A stretch of DNA of 64,000 nucleotides from Ailanthus altissimus (GCA_946807835.1 OX327702.1:3038001-3102000), one strand, 5' to 3'; positions 37,601 through 50,083 are shown, counted from the first letter of the stretch. Notes: generated by a model from the sequence alone, not told the origin. Program-made: numbers and translations.

Positions 37601-39452
37601 CGCCCCACAAAACACATGCCCACGCCGGCTCAGTGGACCAATGTATTCAATCCTGCATATTCATACTATGTGTACTACTGTTATGCTAACCTATACACAT
37701 TAAATAAGGTGCGTACAATAAGCCGCTAGCAATCCTATAGTCCAAACCAGTAACATTTCTATATGCTTATCAAAGATCTCATGATTTTCCTCAAAAATAG
37801 CCAAAAATGGTTTCTGGTAGTGTCTTGTGAATTATTGGCCTTTTTTTTTATAAAATTACTTCTAATAAATAAAACTCTTGGGTTCATTTATATTGAGAAA
37901 TTTATGATAATTGACTAGCATGTCTTCCTCTAGTGTGGAAAAAAGTAGTTTCTTATTCCTAACACCAGTTAGTCGCTTCTTTCCTGTTTTTCTACTCTTT
38001 TTTTTTGTGGGCTAAGAAAAAGTACAAAAAAAGATGGATAGTAGCTTCTTTCTTGATAATAAATCCTCTCAGCTATTGTTAGTCTGTCATTTGTTTTCCT
38101 AGTCTCCACTAGGTGCTAATGCTTTGATTTCGATGCTTCAATTGCTAACCTGTTAGATTTAATTTTTCAGCTCCGTGAGTCAAAGGGCATGACAACTATC
38201 AAATTCCGCCTGCATTCAGGAGAGGTATTTTTGGGGGCTTTTCTACTTTTATTGAAATATCGCATTGCAGGTTACCTCATGTCCAATTTTTTCAGGCTGG
38301 TGACATTGACCACCTCGCTGCAACGTTTCTTACAGCTCATAATATTGCACATGGAATCAATTTGAGAAAATCTCCTGTACTTCAGTATCTCTATTACCTG
38401 GCACAGGTAAAAAGGGCAAGGAGAGTAATGTCAAATTTGATGCACTAAAATTGTTACATGCAATATCTAATTGACTATGTATTTTTTTGTTGATTATCAG
38501 ATTGGTCTGGCTATGTCTCCTCTGAGCAACAACTCCTTGTTTTTAGATTATCATAGGAATCCTCTTCCAATGTTTTTCCTACGGGGTCTTAATGTTTCAC
38601 TGTCTACAGATGATCCTCTTCAAATTCATCTAACAAAAGAACCTCTAGTGGAAGAATATAGCATAGCTGCTTCTGTAAGCTCTCTGCCTCTCTCTCCTTT
38701 CTCATGCTCACCCTCAGTTTCTAAATCATCTTTGTTACTTTAGTAAGTAGTATACTAAAGCCCTTCCCTAACAGGTGTGGAAATTGAGTTCATGTGATTT
38801 ATGTGAGATTGCTCGTAATTCAGTCTACCAATCAGGTTTCTCACATGCTTTAAAGGTAAGAACGCTTATCCTGACGCAATATGAGATGCTGATAGTTCTA
38901 GAGGTTGATCTGTTGCAATTTGAATGCTTATACTCCTTGCTGGATTCTGAAGCATTAAAGTGCTTTGCATATATAACTAGCAAGTTCTGATGATTATTAT
39001 TTTGATGCTTTCTTATCTGATCTGAGCTGTGAAACTTTTTTTCAGTCACATTGGATTGGATTACAATACTACAAGAGAGGACCAGAAGGAAATGATATTC
39101 ACCGAACAAATGTGCCGCATATTCGGGTGGAATTCCGTGACACGGTAGGAATTCCATATCTCATGTATCATCTTTTATTTTCTCTTGTATAGTTTTTTGG
39201 AGTGTTTTAAGTTTAAAAACGCCTTTGAATGGCAATCCCCCCCTTCTTTCATCATTTCTCTAAGTTTCGTCACATTTTATTTCCTGCTTTTCTTTTTCAT
39301 TCTGGAATCATGATATTAATGAGGTTTAATGTGAAAAATTGATACCACACAAAATGAGAACTTTGTCATCTCCATGCCTGCAGATCTGGAGAGAGGAGAT
39401 GCGACTGGTTTATTTGGACAAGGCTGTCATCCCTGAAGAAGTGGATAGGTGA
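31694..39452 (+). CDS. FAC1: AMP deaminase (EMBRYONIC FACTOR 1 type)
   Basis: The enzyme converts AMP to IMP and ammonia and controls the adenylate pool; loss in Arabidopsis is embryo-lethal. Nineteen exons read 31694-32063, 32886-33067, 33299-33476, 33980-34158, 34260-34311, 34439-34566, 34680-34859, 35092-35159, 35323-35465, 35947-36008, 36598-36711, 37203-37343, 37556-37708, 38171-38224, 38296-38406, 38501-38674, 38775-38855, 39046-39144 and 39384-39452. The frame stays open for 845 codons. Residues about 5-25 form an N-terminal membrane anchor, followed by a basic, Ser-rich disordered region. The zinc-binding pair is H397/H399 in [10 protein letters not shown]. The deaminase signature SLSTDDP is at 738-744, with a further His-rich stretch (TAHNIAHG) at 680-687. 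The start MetGluThrTyr at 31694 fits the family; the open frame upstream of it has no ATG. The stop TGA overlaps a possible splice donor. Confidence 0.96.
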
Positions 39453-40620
39453 CGAGCAAAGCACATGCAATCAATTTTGCTCTTATGTTTGTAGAGGTAG
39501 TAGTATGAGATTATCATTTGTTGCCCTGAGGTTTTTTGTGAAGTTTAAATGCTTTATCTTCATTTCCCTCCATTTGTTTCAGGGGATGAACGCCCGGCAA
39601 TTCCATGTACCCATTTACCGAAAAGGGGTTGTATGCTATTGACGAAGAAGGTTGAGTAACAGTTATGATAAGCAAACCACCTGAGACCTTAAACGTTTAA
39701 GTTTGAGGACAAAGATTGACCATGTACAAGATAAAATCATAAGACGAGAAAGTCTTCGTAGTCTATAAGATAAAGCTTCAGTCGTTCAGCCTATAGCAAG
39801 AAGATGCCGGTCTAGTATCCGATCAAATTATTACTACATTGATCATGTGTATTATTTTTAGATAGAAATTGAGAGCAATAATATTACATCCCAGGTGAAT
39901 TTTGTATTGTTGCAGTTTTATTTGTTATGCAATGCTTATCCATGGAAAGGGGAAGGAGCCCCTCCTGCTTGAGCAAAATTTTGCCTCATTCCTAATGGTC
40001 AAGAATTTGTGGTTGTCATTAACTATAGAGAACATACAACAAGAGATTATGGTATACTACTATCTTTTTTTTTTTTTGAAAAAAAAAAGATTTGGTGGGA
40101 ATTAAATACCCTAAATAATCAACTCCTACACTCTTAACTCTTATTAGAACTCCCGGAGACAGCACCTTGACGCCTACCCCAAACTTTAACTCATCCGAAT
40201 TCAGATGGCCGGGGACAGTGCACCTTGACTCGTACCCCCAACTCTTATTCGAATTGGGATGGTTGGGGTTCGTGGACCTTAACGATCACTCGAACGGATA
40301 CATTCAAAAAAATAATTAAACCACCTATCACTTCATTGTGAGAGAGACCAAGTCTGTAGATGAGGTTAACAATTTCTGAAGATATCCTGCTTACACAATG
40401 TATTTATAAATCAGTGAACAAATTTCTCTTTAACATTTCGGGATATCTCTTACAAATTTACAATCCAATATAAATAAACCTTGCTAGAAGAATATCATCT
40501 TGTTCTGTGGGAATCATAAAAAATAAATATCCGGGAAAACTGAAGGTGAGAGCATTTAATAATCAAAATGGGCATACAATGGAGCAGTACAAAACTACAA
40601 GTGCAAATGAAACTATACTC
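39453..40620. other. AMP deaminase 3' flank and convergent intergenic DNA
   Basis: The 3' untranslated region of the AMP deaminase gene occupies the left part. Bases 40091-40300 hold a dispersed repeat also seen, inverted, near 53521-53620. The SCO1 gene converges from the right, so its 3' end lies at the right edge. Confidence 0.55.
40091..40300. repeat. Dispersed repeat, copy 1
   Basis: The stretch contains two related blocks, CCGGAGACAGCACCTTGACG and GACAGTGCACCTTGACTCGT, each followed by CCCCAA.CT and an AATTC or GAATT motif. The reverse complement of 53521-53620 shares AAATACCCT, AACTCTTA and GTGCACCTTAACGA in the same order. It looks like a short non-coding repeat family, type unknown. 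Confidence 0.5.
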
Positions 40621-43142
40621 CTACTTCTTGTACTGCTTGACCTCTTTGATTATGCCATCAGCAAGCGAATCCACATCATTATTCTTCCCAAAAAATTTTA
40701 CAAATTCCATTTTCGGACTCATCAAGTACCTGCACAAGAAACATAGGAACGGTTAGGTGGGAAGTTTTGATTGAGTTGAGTATTTAAATTTAAAAAAGAA
40801 CCAAGGACTCTTTTCTTTCTTTTTCTTTTTCTATCTTTTGTTAGGTCAAAAGCGAACACTGAGGAATGCATAAGTATCAACAGCTACAGAAAATATTGCA
40901 ATGCACACTCAGATCCCATTGATCAAAAGTAGGAACGTGGTGCATCCAATATAATTAATAATAAAATTATTTTTCATCTCTTCTCAGGAAATAGCTGAGA
41001 ATTAACAAGTTAAGTGAACTTGACAAGTAGTAAACTGGTCCAAACAATGTTTTGCTAAGTTTATACAAAAATAATGATGAAACACAAAGCTTACGAGAGA
41101 TAAACCACTAAAATAAGCACAAAATATAAGCCAAGGAATTGAAGAAAGCTAATACATACATGACTATGGAGTGATCAACGAGATAATCTGAATCTTCTTC
41201 TGCTGTCTTCATATAATAAACTCGATATGCCCGTGCAACTTTCTTAATCTCGTCTGGACTCCCAGTTAATCCAACTAGTTTTGGATGAAACTCTGGGATA
41301 GAGAAAAAGAACATGGAAGTAAAATCAGATCATAGTCAGAGGTATGCAAAACAAACCTAAACTATTGCATTCTCATAAATGCTTTAATGAAGCACCTTTG
41401 ACATATTCGCATACTTGCTCAACAGTATCTCTCTCTGGATCAACAGAGATGAAAACAGGCACAATATCAATCCCCACATTTTCCTCTACAACGCAGAAAC
41501 AACATCCATTAGATATTCACAAATTTGGCAAGAAAGATAAAACAACTGGTTACAATCATGACAAATATCAGATGGTTGTTTGACCACGTAACATGAATCT
41601 GGCAACCCGGAAAGAGATCTTGACCAAGTTTTAAAAACACATTCTGTTCAGAGAAATTATTCTTGGTTTGATTTTTATGCTGAACTAGAAGGTTCATTGT
41701 GCATTTTGTTTTACCGTCATTTCAGTCCCAATAGACAGGGAGGCATAAAATGAGGCATAAAATGTCATCTCAGGTTTGAAGTGAAAATTTACATGACAAA
41801 CTTAAACAATATGCTGCCTATCCAGGTTTCTCACGTGTAGCAAGCACTATTCAGTGAAAACCACTGCACATCACTGTAGACATCAATAGTTTAAATAGCT
41901 CCAGAATCAACTACAGACATGACTACAATTAGTTCAAACGTAGGAAATATTTTCCATACAACATTCAGAATCAGATTAGTGGAGCATAGAGAGTGTAAGT
42001 ACAGAAATGCCAAACGCATGAGATCTCACACAATAGATTTAGAAACTCACTTATTTTATCTACTGCAGCAGCTAGCTTTAGCAACTCGTCTGGGCAGATA
42101 TCAGGGCAGTGAGTAAAGCCAAAGTATATCAATGTCCAATTTCCTAGAAAGTCTTTCTCAGTAACCTGCTTCCCATCATGGTTTATAAGATTAAACGGTC
42201 CCCCAATGGCGGCTTTCCCCACAGATGGCCCCTGTTTAACAGCTTGAGAAGCATTATTTATCTCTGGAGCAACAAAGACTTCAATCAATAACTAGAAACA
42301 GTCAAAGCTACACAAAAGAATCAATTAAACAAAGTGACTACTCATCACAAAGAAAGCTGTATTAAGGCCACAATAGAACTCCTAGCTCTTGATTACACAT
42401 TAATTCAATTTCATTATATGTTATAGAAAACTTCATACATATATTTTTGAAAAAAAAAAAAACTCACCATAGAAATCTACCTTCAATATGTCGCTTCTTT
42501 TCCTTGTCATAGTACCATATAATACCAGCTCCCGTGATAACCAGCAAGAGAAAACTCAGCCATGAAACCGGCTGCCATATAAAAAAAAAATGGAAGAAGA
42601 AAGAACTCACAATTATAAAAGCTTGTATATAAACTAGTATTCCCAAACTCAACATCAGCGACCAAACTTTTAAAAAGTGTAAAAATTAAATTAAATTACC
42701 CCGCCGCGAACTGGCTTCCCTGTATCGCCTTTGCTTCGATCCGAATCTCCCGACTTTTCGCCTCCTTCGGGATTAGCTTTCGCACTAACTTTTGAGACCG
42801 GATTTTCTGATTCAACAGAGGCATTTGTTGTATTGGTACTTAAAAATCTTTGATTTATCGCCAAAGATTGGAATCCAGCACCAAAAGGTAAAGCCTGCAA
42901 TACAAAAAGACGAAATGCAAAGTAAATTGTTGAATTACAGACCTTTTTTTTCTGTCAACAAATATTGGGAAGAAAAGGATGAGAAAACGAACCTGTTGGA
43001 TTAAAGGGAGAGTTCGATGCTGAAGAACGTCAGTGATTGATGGTGCTGGAATCGCCGATCGACATTTTTGAAGCGTATGAAAATATAGAAATCGATGGCC
43101 GTTTCGTAAACGATTCGCATTTCTCATTATAGCAGTCGCCAT
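40621..43142 (-). CDS. HCC1: SCO1-type copper chaperone for cytochrome c oxidase, mitochondrial
   Basis: SCO1 proteins deliver copper to the CuA site of cytochrome c oxidase subunit II from the mitochondrial inner membrane. Seven exons read 42993-43142, 42700-42894, 42481-42571, 42051-42263, 41396-41485, 41160-41292 and 40621-40729, giving 326 aa with an open frame. Residues 1 to about 75 are Arg/Asn-rich and fit a mitochondrial presequence; a Ser/Glu/Lys-rich linker follows. A single membrane helix is at about 118-137 ([18 protein letters not shown]). The thioredoxin-like domain has the copper-binding pair C198 and C202 ([13 protein letters not shown]) and the distal ligand H287 ([10 protein letters not shown]), so all three ligands are present. 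The start at 43142 (MATAIMRN) is preferred to the upstream in-frame ATG at 43214. Plants also have a SCO2-like paralogue that lacks ligands; the intact ligands argue for the HCC1/SCO1 type. Confidence 0.94.
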
Positions 43143-44809
43143 GGCTGTTCTTCCAAAATTGAGGTCAGCTATATGATCTCTCTGTGTATCGTTAAACCCT
43201 TTGCGACGAGCCACAATGAGGTCTCTACTTTTTAATTTTTAATCTCTGTTTATGGGCTCGGACGGGTTCATGGTAGCAAGCCCTATTATTGAGGCTTGAG
43301 GCCCATAAAGTTCGAGTCGGCCTACTTATTGATCTGTTCAGTGTTCGTCTTTCAATTTTCTTTGGTGTGAGGTTAAATGCACCGATATGAAACACGATCC
43401 GTTTATTATCTATACGCATTTGATTCAAATTTTGTGAATGTGAATCCAAAAAATCGGTTCCAATAATAAACAAAACGAATTTAAATTTGAAAATAATTAT
43501 GCGAATTGATCAATCTAATTCACGTATGATTTGCAACTATTTACATATACAAATTAGGTATATGCAAATAAACACGGATTTGTTTAAAATTCGCCATTAT
43601 TTATATAAGTGACTTAGACAATTTTAAATAAAAACAAAATTGTCGCGACATATTAAAAAGTTTAATTTTTTTAAAAAAAAATTAAAATTCATATCAAATT
43701 TCAATTGAATTACATGAATAAACTATTTATTTTAAATTATAAATAAAATAAATCGATAATAAATATTCTTAAGAACAAATGCAAATTTGATTATTATGCG
43801 AATCAAATTTGAATTCAATTTTTTTTATATTCTATTTAAATTTGACCCAAGTATTTATTTTTCCAACCTTAGGTGTAAATTACCAAAACTTTGGCGTTAA
43901 TGAAGGGATAAAAGAAAAATAGGGGCTAAATAACAACTGCATTAGTATTATTTAGTTTGGGTGGAGTTTTTTTTTTGGTGAATTTTTATATTAAAAAATA
44001 AAAGTTAAAAAATCGGACCAATTAATTAACTATATTATTTCTTTAACCAAAAGAATATATACACAACTGTAGGAAAAAAAAAAAAAAAAGAGTATTTGAA
44101 GTTCAATTTTACTTTTCATTTGAACAATAGCCTCGAGAATGAAATGCCCAAAAGAAAAGATCTTCCTCCCCTCTCCCTCTCCCTCTCCCTGAAACGTCAA
44201 ATCGAAGTTCTGGTAGACACCACCGCTGGCGCTGGACATGGAATTCTGTTCAGGTGTCATTGACATAGGACTGCTCTTTTGGATTGCTTACACAAAGAAT
44301 GATTTGACTGGATTAAAATGGTTGAGAAACCGAGACAATATGTAGTTATCACCCAGATATGGGCAGTTCTGTTATTGAGCAATTTACATGAAATAGACTT
44401 TAATTATCTAAGAGACTACAGTCCTAACAATAATTCTCATTTCAGAACTTTGGATTTTTGAAAGCAAAAATTTTCACCACTTCGTCTCCCAAATCTTTCG
44501 AGCTTCTGATAGTTTGCATATACTTTAACAGTCCAAATCTTTCAATTCAATTGAACATACAACATGGCTCGTAGATGAATAATAGCGGACGTCAAAACCA
44601 ACATAACTACATTTGATTTATAAATGAACTACCGGAACTAAGATATTTATATTTCCAATTTACCATGTACCAACACAATAAATACAAGTAGATGGTTAGC
44701 ATCCATCTTCAAGACTGAAAACATTATTCATCACAAACCACAGACTTCCAAGACTTGCGCTACTACATATACAAAAGCTGCTTCATGTCAAAATCCACCA
44801 TTGAATGAC
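43143..44809. other. Intergenic DNA
   Basis: This holds the divergent promoter side of the SCO1 gene and the 3' flank of the small minus-strand gene. It contains AT-rich stretches and a (CCCTCT)n run at about 44165-44190. No gene is recognised. Confidence 0.5.
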
Positions 44810-47315
44810 TTATTTGTCCTTGTATGCCTGCAGCAAACAGGGCACTCGTGGTTAGAACAACTTATTGGAGTAACATGTAAGATATCAAATTTTGTATTAG
44901 TGACTACATCAAAATTTTTTGAGAAATCCTTCATCTGCTCAGCAAGTTCTTCCCGCTTCTGAACAGCTGCATGAAGATAGTAGTTGACATGTAAGATTCC
45001 ATTAGTTCAAACTTGATATCAACAGACGAATATAAGACTAAATGCCAATTAATGTAGGGTAAAACTGAGTTGGAACAAGGACATACCTTTACTTGAAATA
45101 TCTTCAATCCTTCTTGATGTCCTCACAGCAAACCTTTGGAATGCAGGACTGCAAGACAACAGAGGAAAATAACATGAGAGACCGCAGAACAACCAAAATA
45201 GAGATTTATATGCAACAACAATAAATCCTTTCTCTGGCCTCGCTCAAAATTGCACTATGCTTGGATCCAAACAAGAAGATTTACAAGATATGTCAAGAAC
45301 ACAAAGCATCAAATTTTATTTAATTGAAAATCAAACTAAATAGTACTCCACAAACTCTGCAAGTAATTCAAATACCATTACTAACAATCAGCTCATCATC
45401 TCAAACAAATTGAGATCACAAGGAATAAATTTCATAGCCTCAGCTCATAAAACATTAATTGCTGCGTCATTTCTGCAGTCAGTACAAGCCTACGAAGAGT
45501 CATCATTGGCTTAAAATAAGAACCATATACAGGACCACAAGATATGTCAAGAACACAAAGCATCAAATTTTATTTAACTGAAAATCAAACTAAAGAGTAC
45601 TCCGCAAACTCTGCAAGTAATTCAAATACCATTACTAACAATCAGCTCATCATCTCAAACAAATCGAGATCACAAGGAATAAATTTCATAGCCTCAGCTC
45701 ATAAAACATTAATTGCTGCGTCATTTCTGCAGTCAGTACAAGCCTACGAAGAGTCATCATTGGCTTAAAATAAGAACCATATACAGGACCACAAGATATG
45801 TCAAGAACACAAAGCATCAAATTTTATTTAACTGAAAATCAAACTAAAGAGTACTCCGCAAACTCTGCAAGTAATTCAAATACCATTACTAACAATCAGC
45901 TCATCATCTCAAACAAATCGAGATCACAAGGAATAAATTTCGTAGCCTCAGCCCATAAAACATTAATTGCTGCATCATTTCTGCAGTCGGTACAAGCCTA
46001 CGAAGAGTCATCATTGGCTTAAAATAAGAACCATATACAGGACCATAGACCACTTATAAAGAATTTATCAGATCACTACATCCCATTGTTGCCACTGAAT
46101 CAGAAATCACATTTCCAGGTCATTTGGGGTGCGAAAAAAGAAGCAATTTGATACCAATCAACACAAGCCCATCTTGTTCATATGTTTTAGTAGAATATGA
46201 TAAATAGTAAGGATATTTACAATCACAAGGAAGAACTTCATAGCCTCAGCTCTCAAAATGTTAATTGCTGCGTCATTTCAGCTATCAGTACAAGCCTACG
46301 AAGAGTCATCACCGGCTTAGGAAATGAACCATATACAAACCCTTAAGTCCTCTCAAACATAAATCTTAATATTTTACTTTGCATATCATGAAAGAGTTGC
46401 AGAAATTTCTAGGCGATAGATATTCACAAAGCCTTATGTGGTAAAATTAGCAATGCATTGAGTCGAGATATTCTCAAACTTAATGAGAAGCTGCACATGG
46501 CATTTTAAATTTCTCGACAAAAGCAAGTTTTGAGTTGATCTCGCTTCAGGGAGCAAGCCAAGAAGGAATGTATTTCCTGATGGCCTACCAAAGGGAGCTT
46601 TCAACAGCTATAATTAATGTCAATAGAAATCACTACAAGTGACCTATTATCCAAACATCTTAGACCATATATTCACAATATTCAAAAGTTCACTATAACA
46701 TAAATCTCAACTTATAATAATAGAGTTGCAGAAAGGCCATGTCACAAGTCAAAAATTCCTAATAACAACATAAAAAAATAGAACTGAAGGAATGATCATG
46801 ATAGTTGAAATGGAAACAGGTATCATACATATGCATAAAATGCATAATTTATATGTATAATCACAAGAAGTTAAATTAATCTGATATTAACAACCCTAGG
46901 CATTTAGATTAAATTCCCTCAAGATCCTAAAAGCTGCAATGTACAACAAATTACATCCACTGAAACCAATTGAACTTGCATTAAGAGTTCTTTTGCTTCT
47001 GTGAGCAAGCCAACTGGGAAATTTTACACTCCCAGTGGCCTTCAAAGAAGCTTCAGTCTTGCATAACTAACAAGAAAACAGATTGATTTTGTTATTCAAT
47101 CAACTCAAACTCACACCGAACTACCAAAAGAAAACACAAATTCATTCTTTCCCTAAAAATCCATTACATTTAGAAAAGCTAGAAAAAGATTAAGCTAGAA
47201 AAAGAATGGTCAAGAATTCCCACAAGAGATGTATATACCTATTGGCAAGACTATTCACGAGAAGCTCGTTAACGAGGTAAGACATTACTCTGTGCATGAA
47301 ATTCCCGCCAGCCAT
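44810..47315 (-). CDS. Small conserved plant protein of unknown function, 71 aa
   Basis: Four exons, 47239-47315, 45087-45148, 44908-44966 and 44810-44827, join through GT..AG introns into a 71-codon frame. It begins MAGGNFMHRVMSY and continues with VNSLANSPAFQRFAVRTSRR, then a Glu/Lys-rich helix EELAEQMKDFSKNF and a short AYKDK tail. I recognise the pattern as a small conserved plant protein but know no function; the basic, amphipathic N-terminus would allow mitochondrial targeting, which is only an inference. The last exon codes for only five residues and the stop, so its assignment is the weakest part. If intron 3 were retained, the protein would instead end with a Cys-rich tail. Intron 1 is 2.1 kb and contains the 254-bp repeats. 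Confidence 0.72.
45283..46044. repeat. 254-bp unit in three direct tandem copies
   Basis: Copies start at 45283, 45537 and 45791, each opening ACAAGATATGTCAAGAACAC and closing near ACCATATACAGGACC. Copies 2 and 3 differ at only a few bases; copy 1 is slightly more diverged. A partial, more diverged fourth copy lies at about 46215-46340 (AATCACAAGGAAGAACTTCATAGCCTCAG family). The array is inside intron 1 of the 71-aa gene. Copies 2 and 3 each contain a 74-codon plus-strand ORF, antisense to the host gene; copy 1 has stops in it. The unit length is not a multiple of three, so the ORFs do not fuse. Confidence 0.92.
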
Positions 47316-47839
47316 GATCAAATCTCTGCTCCAACGCTGTAATATCTGACGAACCACGAAAATTAAAAATAAAAAAAAAAACCCTAATTTCCGTTAAAGG
47401 ATATTAAGAACAGAGAATGACGTCGTTTTATGATTCGTTCATTAGAAACAAAGCGATGAATATAAAATGAGCAAAAACAAATCAACAAACATTAAAGAGA
47501 TTAGTAACGAGAACGCGATAGATTTTAAGACGGATTACTTAAAGTAGGTTATTTAAACCGAAATAATAGAACAAAGTTGCTCGTCGATTTTACGCCCTAG
47601 TTTCTGAAACCTACTATAAGCGTTGAAGACTTGAGGCGGCTTACAATCCTCGGCGCCTTTTTATACAACAATTTTTTTTCTTTAATAACTTTATTGTCAG
47701 ATTTTGGGACGGATCGCCGGCCCAATTTAACATTTGGGCCCATTATTCATGGGCCAAGCCCTGGGCCTAGAATTTGCAGTCTAGTAATTTGGATTGGGTT
47801 TTTAATTTGTGCACTAAATAAAAAATAAATAAAGATTCA
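47316..47839. other. 5' flank of the small gene
   Basis: Promoter and leader region of the minus-strand 71-aa gene. A plus-strand 65-codon ORF at 47631-47828 is unlike any known protein. No other feature is seen. Confidence 0.45.
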
Positions 47840-50066
47840 GTGATTGATTTGTTGACTGCAAACGCCACTTCATGTCCCTTTCTAAGTATCCTAGCATCTT
47901 CTCGTAGGCTAACTAGTGTGAGTTCATTGGAGGGCTCATAAATTGGCTTAATTTGTTGACTACAAATGTCAATTCATGTCTAGTAAAAATTGTGCATTGC
48001 AGTTCACTGATTACATTTCTATGAAGAGTTGAATTAGAAAATGGTTTTCCTCTATCTCTTAGTTTTTTCATCTATGCTAAAAGGTCCAATGCTTCCTTTA
48101 TAACCTGTCATATTTATTTATTTATTTCTTTCAGTAGGTCACTGGTGTATTTTGCTTGGCTAGAAGCATAGAGTCCTTTGTCTTTATAACCCCTATCCTA
48201 AAAAAAGAAATGCAACCCCCCAAGGTCTTATAAGGAAAATGATGAACTTAAATCATTGATCTTGCTTAACCATTTTATCATTTATCATTGTTTTCAGTAA
48301 CTATAATGTCATCTATATATCAACAATATAGTCAAGTCTTTATTATTTTTAAAAAAAAATAATGAAGTGTTTGACTTTGTTCTAGTGAAGCTCCGTTTAA
48401 TTAGAAAAGACTTTAATTTGTTAAACCATGCTCTTGGGCCTACTTTAATTTATAAAACCTCTTTTATTTATTTATTTGCACACATAACTTAGTTATAGAG
48501 TGTCTTTAAAATCTTTGGGTTGACTCATGAACACTTCTTCCATTAGCTCATCATTTAGGAAAGTATTATTTAAGTCTACTTGTCTTAACTTCTAGCCATT
48601 CATTAGTGCAAATGGTTAAGATGATTTTGATGGTGCAACGCTTTACAACATGGTTGAGGGTTTCATTAAAGTCCACCTTTTATGTTTGAATTTAGCTACA
48701 AACTTGACTTTGAACTTTTCTACTATTTCATTAGGATTTGGTTTCATTTTGTACGCCATTTGTTGCTCACTATTTTTTTTTTTTGTGTAAATAGAACTAG
48801 AGTCTGTATGTTAACTTTATTGCCAACTCTACCACATTGCTCTTTTTTAGGAAGGATATGCTATTTGTATATAGTCTTTTTTAAACTTATGCCAGCATTT
48901 AAGAGTTGTATGCCTATTCTTATAGCAGATTTGACAAAAGGTTGTAGTGTAATTATCATAATTTCTCAATTTCGTCATTTCTCCTTGAGTACTTGAAGGG
49001 TTGAATTGTCCATTTGTATAAGTATACTCATTGTTGTATCTTCCTTGAGTGTTACATTAATGAAAGTTTAGGAAGGATATGCTATTTGTATATAGTCTTT
49101 TTTAAACTTATGCCAGCATTTAAGAGTTGTATGCCTATTCTTATAGCAGATTTGACAAAAGGTTGTAGTGTAATTATCATAATTTCTCAATTTCTTCATT
49201 TCTCCTTGAGTACTTGAAGGGTTGAATTGTCCATTTGTATAAGTATACTCATTGTTGTATCTTCCTTGAGTGTTACATTAATGAAAGTTTGCAACTTTCT
49301 TCTTTCCATACTAGTTTTTCTTTTGATTCCAATTGGTTTGAGTGAAATTTGCATTGAACTTTGTAGGAGCTTCATAAAAACTATAGAGTTCTGTTCTACT
49401 ACATTTTCTTGGCTAAGCATCATTATATACATACCAACTAATGGTAGTTTGTCAGTTTTTAAAGTAACATTGACATATATTAAGTCATATGTATTTCTTA
49501 AGTCACCAAAGATGAAATCAATTAGTTCATCATTAGTGACAACACAACTAACACTTCTGAGTGCTTTAACCAAACATTTCATCTTCATGTAGTATAAAGT
49601 TAGTCATTGACCCATTTTTAGTTCTAAATAAAACATTTCAGCTAGATTACTCTTGCATTTAAGTGTAAGGCAAAATAACTCTTTAAATTTGTCCAACACT
49701 GATGTAAGCTTGAGCATTTAATTACTGTTTCGAGTATACTTTCAGTCAAAGATGACAACAACTAACCTATAAAGAGTTTTATCTTGCTCAAGTATTGTAC
49801 TGAGGATTGTCAGTTGTGATAATGGTGTTATCATCATCAACTTTTATGTTTAGCCTTCTAGGACATGGCTTAGTGCAATTTATAAATCACTCTAAATCAT
49901 TAGCCCTTACACTTGGTAAGATTTGAGACCTCCACAATAAATAGTTTGTGTTAGTAAGTTTGATTGTGTTGAAAACATAAAGAAGTTTAATGGGTTGCTA
50001 TTTTGCTAATTGGTATTGATGTTTTATGTGTTTGTTTGAGTAGTAGAGCTAGAGGCCATAGTTGGC
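47840..50066 (-). pseudogene. Decayed Ty1/copia gag-pol on the minus strand
   Basis: Read on the minus strand, the element starts with an MASSSTTQTN-type gag start near 50057. It continues into gag sequence (LKALRSV.CVVTNDELIDFI, DLRNTYDLIYVNV) at 49588-49230. A CCHC knuckle (CQICYKNRHTTLKC) occurs within the duplicated block. Copia reverse transcriptase (LRQVDLNNTFLNDELMEEVF and MSQPKDF) lies at about 48720-48500, and a probable end of RT (RRMLGYL) near 47900. Many stops and frameshifts are present, and protease, integrase and RNase H are not recognisable, so it is truncated. A 221-bp block (48849-49069) is tandemly repeated at 49070-49290. Confidence 0.78.
48849..49290 (-). repeat. 221-bp tandem duplication inside the copia gag
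   Basis: The block starting TAGGAAGGATATGCTATTTG at about 48848 recurs at about 49069 with an offset of 221 bp. The copies are almost identical over their full length (one visible difference is TTTCGTCATT against TTTCTTCATT). The block covers the zinc-knuckle region of gag on the minus strand. Confidence 0.93.
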
Positions 50067-50081
50067 TCTGATACCAAGTTA
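50067..50081 (-). other. Primer-binding site of the minus-strand copia element
   Basis: The minus strand reads TTGGTATCAGAGCCA, complementary to initiator tRNA-Met. It separates the gag start from an LTR that begins just to its right. Confidence 0.88.
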
Positions 50082-50083
50082 GA

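Noticed and set aside
43143..43214. Upstream in-frame ATG of the SCO1 gene adding 24 residues
   Set aside because: The added stretch is acidic and unlike a mitochondrial presequence; MATAIMRN fits better. It cannot be fully excluded without transcript data.
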